This document shows positions 55,829-63,500 of a stretch of DNA of 64,000 bases, piece by piece. The notes below the pieces were generated by a model. The model worked only from the letters and a program-made list of their open reading frames with translations, searched no databases and was not told the DNA's origin. Source of the DNA: Rhodovastum sp963804495. GTDB lineage: Bacteria; Pseudomonadota; Alphaproteobacteria; Acetobacterales; Acetobacteraceae. Each line of letters begins with the position of its first letter. The first letter of the stretch is position 1. The stretch covers positions 248,001 to 312,000 of the forward strand of contig CAWDQN010000011.1 in NCBI GenBank assembly GCA_963804495.1, in the 5' to 3' direction. The translations under genes and the position numbers were made by a program.

Positions 55829-56675
55829 TGCCCGGAAGTTTTCGGGAACAACATGCAGTTTTTCCGAAAAAAATCCACCGTGCAGATTAAAGTCATACTC
55901 CCCTGACGGGTTAATTACCGCTCTTTGTTCGCAGCGCGCAATTTCCTCTTTGAAATTCAGATCGTATGCTATATTCCCTTCGATAGCGATCCGTTCAACG
56001 TCCTGAAAGACCGATTCAACCGTGTCCGCCGACTTTCTCGCATGCACCCCGAAATCGCCGGCATAGTCCCAGACCGCAGTCATGGTCTGACGCAGCACCC
56101 GATGATCGTAATCGAAATTCTTCATGTGAAATAAAAATAGGTTCTCGTCAAAGACAACCGGTTGATCCGATGTATGGAAACCGCCACCAAATCTGATTTG
56201 CTTGCGCGCAAATGATCTTTTGCACATCCAGGAATCGAAGCGGACGTATTTACGCTGCGACAGGATTGGTATCGTAGACCTGAACGCCGGCTCGAGATGA
56301 CGTATATGGAACAGTTCCAGCCCGACGCAGGCGGGCGCGTCGGCTGGGCCGTTGGCAGCGAATTCGGCCAGGTTTTTGTATTTCGTTGGCTCGGTCACCA
56401 AGAATTCGTCGGCATCGACGAAAAATCCGGCATCGTAGTATGCCAGCAGCGCAGAATGTATATGGGTTGCGAAATCCACCCGGCGAACCTCATCATACGC
56501 ACTGCGCGGTACCCGGATGATGTTCGTGCGCCCAAGTCCCTGCGTGGAAAGATCGCTCGATCCGTGATCGAGGACAAACAAATTCTCGGCCCCAAGTTGC
56601 GAAGCATAGGTACGAAACCCAGCGTGGAAGAAAAAATGCTTCATTGTAGGCAGTTGTTACGGCAAAAGTTCTCAT
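55820..56675 (-). pseudogene. GT2-like glycosyltransferase, one-base frameshift
   Basis: True start ATG 56675 (MRTFAVTTAYNEAFFLPRW), with GGAGAGAGG upstream. At 56615-56617 (plus AAA) one extra base breaks the frame; removing it gives WVRTYASQLGAENLFVLDHGSSD and continues to 55820. The core shows FFVDADEFLV (the DAD-type metal site), and SWMCKRSFARKQIRF toward the middle. It belongs with the Glyco_tranf_2_4-like group that adds sugars to cell-surface glycans. Corrected size is about 284 aa. The gene is A/T-rich compared with neighbours, like the pyruvyl-transferase gene at 20430. Confidence 0.78.
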
Positions 56676-57206
56676 TTAGCAACCTCTCTCCTATCCGGTA
56701 CGGTTTTGTTCCGGAACCAGTTTCCGCGTCAACACCTTTCCGGCAGATGCAGCGACGGCGCCATGCCAGGCGGATGTCGCGCGCCACCGGCCCAGCCGGG
56801 GCAAACCGGCCAATCCAGATATCGGCTCTGCCGGTAACCTTTGGTGGACATGGAATGATCATAGCCGCCGAGCGCTGGCTTGCCACGTGATTATCGCCCA
56901 AGCGCCTGGCGCCGGCACCCGCCCGGGATGCCTCGAGGAATTGGCCACAGGATATGGAATGGTCCCTCCGCCCCGCCCGCTGACTGCACGCGTTTCACTG
57001 TGCGACAGCGGTGAAGAACCCTACGGCCACGGCATCGAATTGACCCCAGCCGGTGCGCATGGTCTTTTGCCCTGGAGATTTGCTGTAGCAGTTCCCACCG
57101 CCGCGGCGAGCGATGATCCGGGCGATCTAGGGGCGCAGATCAGGTTTTGTTGACGCGCCGTTCCGTCCTCTGTTCAGCGGCCAACGTTGAACAGGTTGGG
57201 CTAGCG
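56676..57206. other. Region without a supported gene
   Basis: Several short open frames exist but none has a recognisable motif, a good start or consistent codon use. No repeat, tRNA or strong hairpin was noticed. It separates the GT2 gene from the end of the SPFH-ATPase operon. Confidence 0.5.
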
Positions 57207-59201
57207 TCAAGCCGCCGGCGGGCGCACCGCCGGCCCGATTTCATCAAACAGCAGCAGCCGTCCGGCATTCGCCAGACCAAGGAAAGTGGACAGGTTGTGC
57301 AACAGGGCCGCAATCACCGCGCCCTCGGCGCCCAATTCCCCGGCGGCGGCCAAGCTCACCAGAACCAGCGTCCAGCCCAGCCCGAGGGCGACGTTGACCT
57401 GGATGGTCCGCCGGCAGTGCCGGCTCAGCCGGATGGCGGTGGCAAGGCGGCGCAGGTCGCTGCTCATCAGCACGATGTCGGCCGAGGCCAGCGCCACGTC
57501 GGTGCCCTGCGCACCCATCGCGACACCCACCGCACCGACCTTCAGCGCCAGCGAATCATTGATCCCGTCGCCCACCACCATCGGCCGCAGGCCGCGATGA
57601 ATGTCCGCCAGGACACATCGCATCTTCTGGTCGGGCAGCGCCTCGGCGACAATGTCGGCGATGCCGAGTTGCGCGCCGATGCGGCGCGCCACCGCGACCC
57701 GGTCGCCGGTGAGCAGGGTCTGACGCGCCAGCCCGAGCGTGCGCAGCTCCGCCAGCGCCGCTTTCGCCTCGCGACGCGGCTGGTCGGCGAACAACAGCCA
57801 GCCCAGGAACTGTCCGTCCTGACTGACCCCGCCGATCGGGCCGTCATGCGCCGGCGGCTCGCCGCACGCCACGCCGAGCCGGGTGAACAGGTCCGGACGG
57901 CCGAACGCCACCGCCGGGCGCTCTGACGTGCCGGTCTCTAGCGTGCCGGCCTCGAACGTGCCGGTCTCGAACGTGCCGGTCGCGAACGTGCTGGTCTCCA
58001 GTTTGCCGGTCAGGCCAAAGCCGCCCAGCTCCCGTACATCCCGCACGTCCAGACGTTCGGCGGCAGGCAGCGCGCAAACCGCCGCCCGGCTCACCGGATG
58101 GCTGCTGGCAACACCGAGGCTGGCGGCCAGTTGCAGCGCCCGGGCCTCGCCCGCCACGCCCACCAGGGTCAGTTCACCGGTGGTCAGCGTACCGGTCTTG
58201 TCGAACACCACCGAGTTCACCTCGGCGAGGTTCTCCAGGAAGCCGGCGCCCTTGATGAGAATGCCATGGCGGGCGGCGACGGCAATGGCCGCAATCGCGG
58301 TGGCCGGGGCGGCCAACACCAGCGCGCAGGGGCAGGAGGCCACGAGCACCGCCAGCGCTGCCGCGGTATTGCCTGAGGCGAGCCAGGTGCCGCAGGCCGC
58401 CATCAGCACCAGCAGCAGGTACTGACCGGCATAGCGTTCCAGCAGCCGCGTGGTCGGCGGCTTGGCGCGCTCCGCCGTGCGCATCAGCGCGATGATGGCG
58501 CCGAGCGTGGTCTGCGCGCCGACGCGGCTGACGGTGACTTCCAGCCTCCCGTCGGTGTCGATGGAGCCGGCGAGCACGGTGTCGCCGGGCGCCACCTCCA
58601 CCGGCACCGACTCGCCGGTCAGCGATGCCGTGTCGAGGCTGGCGACGCCGCGGCACACCACCCCGTCGACGGGCGCGCGGTCGCCGGCGCGCAATTCGAT
58701 GCGGTCGCCAGGGCGCAGGCTGTCGGTCGGCACGGTCTCGGCGCTGCCGTCCGCGCGCAGGCGGCGCGCGGTGGTTTCGGCGAGTTGGCCAAGAGCGCGA
58801 ATCGCCTCGCGCGAGCCGAGCAGGCTGCGTTCCTCCAGCACATGGCCGAGAATCATGACGATCGGCAGCAGGGCGGCGGCGATCAGGTCACCGCTGGCCC
58901 AGCACGCCAGCAGGGCAACCGCGATCAGCCGGTCGGTAACGCCGTGCAGGCTGGGGTGGCGCAGGCTCTGCCAGGCGGCGCCCAGAACGGGAACGGCGAC
59001 CAGCGCGGCCGCGGCGCCGGCAACCAGGTTGGCCAGGTCGGTCTCCGCGGGAAAAGCGAATTGCCAGCCCACCGCCACCAGCAGCAGGCCGGCGGCCAGC
59101 ATCGCCAGGGTCAGGCGCAGCGCCAGCAGCAGCCGCTCGGCGCGCGCCAGCAGACCATGCAGGCCAAAGCCGGCACTTTCGGTGAAGGTACTGGCGCTCA
59201 T
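57207..59201 (-). CDS. P1B-type cation-transporting ATPase without an N-terminal metal-binding domain
   Basis: 664 residues from ATG 59201, whose ATGA overlaps the upstream SPFH stop. Motifs: SLTGESVPV, SCPCALVLAAP (CPC near 289), DKTGTLTTGEL (Asp334), SSHPVSRAA (the HP site), and MVVGDGINDSLALK near 540. No HMA or His-rich N-terminal domain is present, and the first TM helices are few. The last helices carry LLHNLSTFLGLANAGRLL, an HN motif unlike the canonical copper (MxSS), zinc (DxG) or cobalt (HExxT) classes, so the metal cannot be inferred. The nucleotide-binding domain contains a 15-bp repeat array (57928-58011). Last gene of a four-gene operon with three SPFH proteins. Confidence 0.9.
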   Translation of the reverse strand: MSASTFTESAGFGLHGLLARAERLLLALRLTLAMLAAGLLLVAVGWQFAFPAETDLANLVAGAAAALVAVPVLGAAWQSLRHPSLHGVTDRLIAVALLACWASGDLIAAALLPIVMILGHVLEERSLLGSREAIRALGQLAETTARRLRADGSAETVPTDSLRPGDRIELRAGDRAPVDGVVCRGVASLDTASLTGESVPVEVAPGDTVLAGSIDTDGRLEVTVSRVGAQTTLGAIIALMRTAERAKPPTTRLLERYAGQYLLLVLMAACGTWLASGNTAAALAVLVASCPCALVLAAPATAIAAIAVAARHGILIKGAGFLENLAEVNSVVFDKTGTLTTGELTLVGVAGEARALQLAASLGVASSHPVSRAAVCALPAAERLDVRDVRELGGFGLTGKLETSTFATGTFETGTFEAGTLETGTSERPAVAFGRPDLFTRLGVACGEPPAHDGPIGGVSQDGQFLGWLLFADQPRREAKAALAELRTLGLARQTLLTGDRVAVARRIGAQLGIADIVAEALPDQKMRCVLADIHRGLRPMVVGDGINDSLALKVGAVGVAMGAQGTDVALASADIVLMSSDLRRLATAIRLSRHCRRTIQVNVALGLGWTLVLVSLAAAGELGAEGAVIAALLHNLSTFLGLANAGRLLLFDEIGPAVRPPAA
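57928..58011. repeat. 15-bp minisatellite inside the ATPase gene
   Basis: Five to six tandem units of GTGCCGGTCTCGAAC, with small variations, starting at 57928. In the protein they encode repeats of the type ETGTF (ETST, ATGT, ETGT, EAGT, ETGT), inserted in the nucleotide-binding domain between the HP site and the hinge. The repeat keeps the frame. Confidence 0.85.
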
Positions 59202-60310
59202 CGCTGCCCTCCGCCGGGCACGATGAGGTGGCTGACCGCGCGGGCATCGATGGCGCTGACCACACCGGCCTGATGCAGAATGCCGGCGATCCGGTCGCGC
59301 CACACCTGGTCCAGCAGGCTCGGCCGCGCCGCCGCGTCCATATGTTGCTCAAGTGCCAGGATGCCGGCGGTATCGTGCCGGGCGGCGGCCAGAAATTCGG
59401 CGGCGGCGGCATGGGCATCGGCGAGAAGACGGTCGCGGTCGCGGTCGGCCGCTTGCAGGGTGCGGGCGGCGTCGGTGCGGGCGGCGGCGAGACCCCGGTC
59501 GGCCATTTGGGTGGCGTCCAGCACCTGGTCGAAGGCTTGCTTGGCCGAGGGGGGCAGCAGCGCCACCACGTCGGCGCGCACCACCTCCACGCCGAGGCTG
59601 CTGCCTGCCCGTGCCAGCGCGGCCAGCCTGTCGTTGACGCCACGCACCAGATCGCCGCGCATGGCTGCCCGCTGGGCCTGTGCCCGCGGGTCGGCGGCGT
59701 GTTCGGGCCGCACCACCATCACATCGTCCAGGTCGTGCCGCGCCGCCAGATCCGCCGCCGCTGCCAGGTACAGACGGCGCAGCGCGGGGGCCACGTGGTC
59801 GGCGGCGACGTAGTAGGCGGCGGGGTCGGCGATGCGCCAGGTCAGGCTGGCCAGCAGCAGCACCACGCCCCCATCGCCGGTGAGGAAAACGCCGGCTTCG
59901 CTGGGCGGCCGTTCGCCCAGCATCAGGCTCGCCGCGTCCTCGACGCCGGGGCTGCGGGCCGACCCGGCATCGATGCGCAACTCCATCTGCCGCTCGCCGT
60001 CCGGCAGCAGTACCACCTGGTCGAGCGGGCGCGGCCAGGCCACCACCAGCCCGGCCTGCTGCACCCCGACCACCTGCCCGAGCCGCAGGATCACCGCCTG
60101 GCTGCCGGGCGCCACCTGCCGCAGATTGCCGGTGGCCCAGGCGAGGCCGAGCAGCGCCATGCCGACATACAGCACGCGAAAGCCGATGCGCACGGATTGC
60201 GCCACCGGCCCGTCCGCTTCCGGCGTCGCGCGCATCCGCTCCGCGGCGATTTGTCCCGCTGTCATTTGTCCCGCTGTCATTTGCCCCGCTGTCATTTGCC
60301 CCGCTGTCAT
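59198..60310 (-). CDS. SPFH-domain protein (third, HflC-like) with MTAGQ-repeat N-terminus
   Basis: 370 residues from the ATG at 60310, which overlaps the upstream stop as ATGA. The N-terminus is four perfect MTAGQ units (60251-60310); each provides an ATG, so shorter starts at 60295, 60280 and 60265 are possible. One TM (VLYVGMALLGLAWATGNL) follows, then an SPFH domain (AVILRLGQVVGVQQ, VAWPRPLDQVVLL, SLTWRIADPAAYYVAA) and an Ala-rich coiled coil (AARTDAARTLQAADRDRD). Membrane-anchored; SPFH proteins oligomerise and organise lipid microdomains or modulate FtsH-type proteases. It lies between the second SPFH gene and the ATPase, overlapping both by 4 bases. Confidence 0.85.
   Translation of the reverse strand: MTAGQMTAGQMTAGQMTAGQIAAERMRATPEADGPVAQSVRIGFRVLYVGMALLGLAWATGNLRQVAPGSQAVILRLGQVVGVQQAGLVVAWPRPLDQVVLLPDGERQMELRIDAGSARSPGVEDAASLMLGERPPSEAGVFLTGDGGVVLLLASLTWRIADPAAYYVAADHVAPALRRLYLAAAADLAARHDLDDVMVVRPEHAADPRAQAQRAAMRGDLVRGVNDRLAALARAGSSLGVEVVRADVVALLPPSAKQAFDQVLDATQMADRGLAAARTDAARTLQAADRDRDRLLADAHAAAAEFLAAARHDTAGILALEQHMDAAARPSLLDQVWRDRIAGILHQAGVVSAIDARAVSHLIVPGGGQR
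60251..60310. repeat. Four tandem 15-bp units encoding MTAGQ
   Basis: Units TTGTCCCGCTGTCAT (twice) and TTGCCCCGCTGTCAT (twice) run from 60251 to 60310. On the coding strand each reads ATG-ACA-GCG-GG(G/A)-CAA. Every unit contains a start codon at the 5-prime end of the gene, so copy-number change would alter the N-terminus without a frameshift. Confidence 0.9.
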
Positions 60311-61350
60311 TTGTCAGGCGCCGCCGCGGCGATGCCCGAGGGGGCCGGGGCGCCGGCCAGCGGCGGACCCAGCACCAGGGTGTTGAACGGTGCCGCGTCG
60401 GTGCGCAGGACCACGCGGGTATTGGGGCCGACGATCGTAGCCAGGGTGTCGAGCGAGCGCAGCGTCAGGTAAAGTTGCGGATCTCCGGCATAGGCCTTGG
60501 CATGGATCTCTGCCGCCTCGCGCCGTGCCGCGGCCTCGATCCCGGCGGCCTCGGTGCGCGCGCGGGCAAGGGTGATGCGGCCGTCGCGGGCGGCGTTGGA
60601 GCGGATTTCGGCGGCGGCCCGCAGCCCTTCGGCGGTGCGCTGGGCGGCCACCGTCTCGCGCTCGGAGCGCATGCGCGCGACGGTGGCGGCCAGCGTGCTT
60701 TCCGGCAGGCTGAGCCGCTCAATGCCGACCTGGCGGACGGCGATGCCGTAGGTGTCGCGCATCTGCCCGGTGATTTGCGCCGCCAGCCGGTCCTCGAACC
60801 CGGCCAGTTTCACCCGCGCCGGATCGGTGTTCACCAGATCGGCCAGATCGAACCCGCCTGCGGCGATCTGCAGCGCCGAGCCGACGAAGTTGCGCAACTG
60901 ACGCGCCGCTTCATCCGGGTCATTGCGCACAGCGCGTAGAAACTGGCGAATGGGTTCCGGCTCGGGCGGCACCTGCCAGGCCACGTAGGCCTGCACAAGG
61001 ATGCGCAGTCCGTCGCGGGTGCCGACATCCTGCACCCCGGTCGACGTGGTTCGCAGCCGCAAGTCCACCGGGATGGCGCCCTGCACCGGCATCGGCAGTT
61101 TCCACGCGAGGCCGGGCTCGGTCAGCACCCGGATCGGATTGCCGAATTGCGTCACCACCATCGCCTCGCCGGGTCCGACCACCACGGCCGCGGCGGCCAG
61201 CACGGCGGCGGTCAGGATCGCGCCGGCCAGCGCAAACCGCAGACCGAGGCGCAGGCGTGCGCCGCCCGCCGGCACTTGTTGGTCGTGCGCGTGCCCGTCG
61301 TCGTGATGGTGGTGGCCGTGATCGTCGCCAGGTGGATGCGTATGCAGCAT
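60307..61350 (-). CDS. HflC-like SPFH protein with His-rich N-terminus
   Basis: 347 residues. The N-terminus has nine His among the first 22 residues (MLHTHPPGDDHGHHHHDDG), a likely metal-binding tail facing the cytoplasm. One TM (about 34-57), then an SPFH/Band-7 domain (GEAMVVTQFGNPIRVLTEPG, LAWKLPMPVQGAI, RILVQAYVAWQVPPE) and a coiled coil (AAEIRSNAARDGRITLARAR) ending in the ordinary HflC-like C-terminal. The start lies 4 bases after the upstream stop. Canonical HflC partners HflK to regulate FtsH. This paralogue is not next to hflX or purA-type genes, so it is a second system. Confidence 0.88.
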   Translation of the reverse strand: MLHTHPPGDDHGHHHHDDGHAHDQQVPAGGARLRLGLRFALAGAILTAAVLAAAAVVVGPGEAMVVTQFGNPIRVLTEPGLAWKLPMPVQGAIPVDLRLRTTSTGVQDVGTRDGLRILVQAYVAWQVPPEPEPIRQFLRAVRNDPDEAARQLRNFVGSALQIAAGGFDLADLVNTDPARVKLAGFEDRLAAQITGQMRDTYGIAVRQVGIERLSLPESTLAATVARMRSERETVAAQRTAEGLRAAAEIRSNAARDGRITLARARTEAAGIEAAARREAAEIHAKAYAGDPQLYLTLRSLDTLATIVGPNTRVVLRTDAAPFNTLVLGPPLAGAPAPSGIAAAAPDK

Positions 61351-61354
61351 AGGC

Positions 61355-63343
61355 TTACTCCCCGCCCGCCGCGCTGGCGGGCGCGGGGGCGAATGCGGGT
61401 GGGCGGATGTCGAGCACCGGCGCGTCCACGGCCTCGACGCGATGGTCCAGGATTGTCAGCGGCACGCGGGCGAGCGATGCGGTGAGGGCGGCGAAATAGC
61501 GCTCCAGCTGGAATGCCGCCCCGCCCGCCTCAGCGGCCGCCCGGTCGGCGGCGAAGCGAATCAGGTCGGCCCGCGCCGCACCGGTCTGCTCGGCGGCGGC
61601 GGCCTGCTGGCCGTCCACCACCGCGTTGGCGCTCTGCCGCGACACGGCGAGGGCGCCTTCCGCCCGGCCGCGCTCGGCGGAAATGCTGGCGTTGGCGGCG
61701 ATTTCGGCGGCCTGCACGGCGTGGTAGGCATCAGCGGCGCCGGCCGGCGGATGGATCGCCTCGATCACCACCGCGACCACCTCGACGCCGCTGGCGAGCG
61801 CATCGAGCCGCTGCTGCAGCGCCGCGTGGAGGCCGCTGGCCATCGTCGCGCGGTTCTCACCCAGCACGTCGTCCAGCGTTTTGGCGGCAAAGAACCGGGC
61901 GGTGGCGCGGCCGGCGGCGCCGCGCACCAGCGCCTGCGGGTCGGCGGCGCGATAGGCCAGGCGGAACGCGTCATCGTCACTCATGCCGGCGCGCCACAGA
62001 ATCCGCATATCCAGGCTGACCGCCTGGAATCCCTGCTGGCCCGCGCGCTCGCTGGCGATCAGCAACATCACCTCGGCCGGATGCGCTGTCTCCCAGAGCC
62101 GGTCGGCCGAGGACGGCGGCAGGGCCTCGGCGGAGCCGCGTTCGGTGACCGCGACTGGCGCCTCTTCGGCGCTGCCGAGTTGCACTTCGTGCAACGTGCC
62201 ATTGTCCAGCCAGCGCAACTTGCCGAGCGGCCAGGGCAGGATCAGATGCGCGCCGGGGCGCAGCACCGCCACCGGAGCGCCGAGCCGTTCGTAGACGGCG
62301 CGGCGGTCCAGCCCCACCAACACCACGCCGCTCAGCCCCCAGCAGAACGCCAGCAGCAGCAACGTCACCGCCGGCAGGGCGCGGCCCACATAGGCCAGCG
62401 CCCAGCTGCGCGCGAAGTCGATGCCCAGATGCGTGCGGATCGGATCGGCGAGGGTGCCGCGGCCGCGCGCACCTGCGGACAGCAGATGGGCCAGGACGGA
62501 GTCGACAGCGGCGCGTGCGGCCTCGGCCGGCGGCGGCGGCAGGAACAGACGCAGCAGGGCACGCGCCGCCAATTCGGCGGCGACCAGCACGAGCAGCAAA
62601 GCCAGCCAGCGTCCCAGCCGGTCGGTGAAAGGGGCGCCCAGGCCGGTGGCGATCTCCAGGGCGCCCAGCGCCGGCCAGACCAGCACGGGCAGCAGCAACA
62701 GGGCACGGAGCGCCTGGCTTTCGGGCAGCAGCGCCGCCGGCAGGGCGGCAACGCTACGCTCACCGATCAGCAATGGGAAGGCCAGCACGATGGCGGCCCC
62801 GCCAAGGGCGAAGCAAAGATCGGCCGGCGGCGTCGCGCTGCCGCCAGACAGGGTGGGGGCCAGCGGGCCGAGCGAGCCGGCGCATAGGCCAGCCAGCCCG
62901 ACCAGGGGCACGACAATCAGGGCCTGCGGCAGGCGCGCCACCCGCCCGACCAACTGGGCATCGCCGCGAGCGCCAGGGCGCAGCCAGCCGAGCCAGCGTC
63001 GCCCGGCCGGCCCCGGGCGCGGTGGCTCGGCAGCACGGAGGCGCGCCCAGGCGAGTGTCCACGCGGCGGCAAGGCCGGCGAGCGCGATCAGCAGCGCCGC
63101 CAGCGCCAGCGCCGCCAGCCCGCTGCGCCGCAGTTCGGCCAGCCAGGTGAGGCTGGGGAACGCGGTTTCCGCGATGAGGGTCACGAGCAGCGCCACCGCT
63201 AGCGCGGCATACGGCAGCGCGAGCACGCGCACCGCCCCCAATCCGGCCGCCGCCACCGCAAGCCCGCTGGTGTCCGGCCCGCCGGTGTCCGGTTCCTGCG
63301 GTGGGTCCGGCGGCGGATCGGGCAGGGCGATGGCGAGTGGCAT
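61355..63343 (-). CDS. HflK-like SPFH protein fused to an N-terminal multi-TM domain
   Basis: 662 residues from ATG 63343 (MPLAIALPD) with AAGGTGA upstream; the frame opens at 63418. The first 320 or so residues contain about seven hydrophobic stretches (ALPYAALAVALLVTLIAET, ALALAALLIALAGLAAAW, PLVGLAGLCAGSLGPLAP and others), unlike ordinary HflK, which has one TM. The SPFH domain follows (GLDRRAVYERLGAPVAVLRP, LILPWPLGKL, ERAGQQGFQAVSLDMRILWR), then an Ala/Glu coiled coil (AAEIAANASISAERGRAEG). It heads the SPFH-SPFH-SPFH-ATPase operon. The extra membrane domain may build a channel or a substrate platform for the ATPase. Function unknown. Confidence 0.85.
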   Translation of the reverse strand: MPLAIALPDPPPDPPQEPDTGGPDTSGLAVAAAGLGAVRVLALPYAALAVALLVTLIAETAFPSLTWLAELRRSGLAALALAALLIALAGLAAAWTLAWARLRAAEPPRPGPAGRRWLGWLRPGARGDAQLVGRVARLPQALIVVPLVGLAGLCAGSLGPLAPTLSGGSATPPADLCFALGGAAIVLAFPLLIGERSVAALPAALLPESQALRALLLLPVLVWPALGALEIATGLGAPFTDRLGRWLALLLVLVAAELAARALLRLFLPPPPAEAARAAVDSVLAHLLSAGARGRGTLADPIRTHLGIDFARSWALAYVGRALPAVTLLLLAFCWGLSGVVLVGLDRRAVYERLGAPVAVLRPGAHLILPWPLGKLRWLDNGTLHEVQLGSAEEAPVAVTERGSAEALPPSSADRLWETAHPAEVMLLIASERAGQQGFQAVSLDMRILWRAGMSDDDAFRLAYRAADPQALVRGAAGRATARFFAAKTLDDVLGENRATMASGLHAALQQRLDALASGVEVVAVVIEAIHPPAGAADAYHAVQAAEIAANASISAERGRAEGALAVSRQSANAVVDGQQAAAAEQTGAARADLIRFAADRAAAEAGGAAFQLERYFAALTASLARVPLTILDHRVEAVDAPVLDIRPPAFAPAPASAAGGE

Positions 63344-63500
63344 GCTGTCTGTCACCTTTGGCACGCACCTTTGGCACGGTACAAGACGATGGCTGCCGGC
63401 AATCGGACCGGCAGCCATTGCCCTGGCTTCATAGTCAAGGCCTCTGAGCTTTACCGAGCAACTTTATCGGCCGGCTATCGCCAGTCTGGCCAATGTTGCT

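Noticed and set aside
56887..57153. 88-aa plus-strand frame between the GT2 gene and the ATPase
   Set aside because: No motif or ribosome binding site; composition resembles random high-GC sequence.
61442..62887. 481-aa plus-strand frame opposite the HflK-like gene
   Set aside because: Antisense shadow; Gln/Gly/Arg-rich, no motif.
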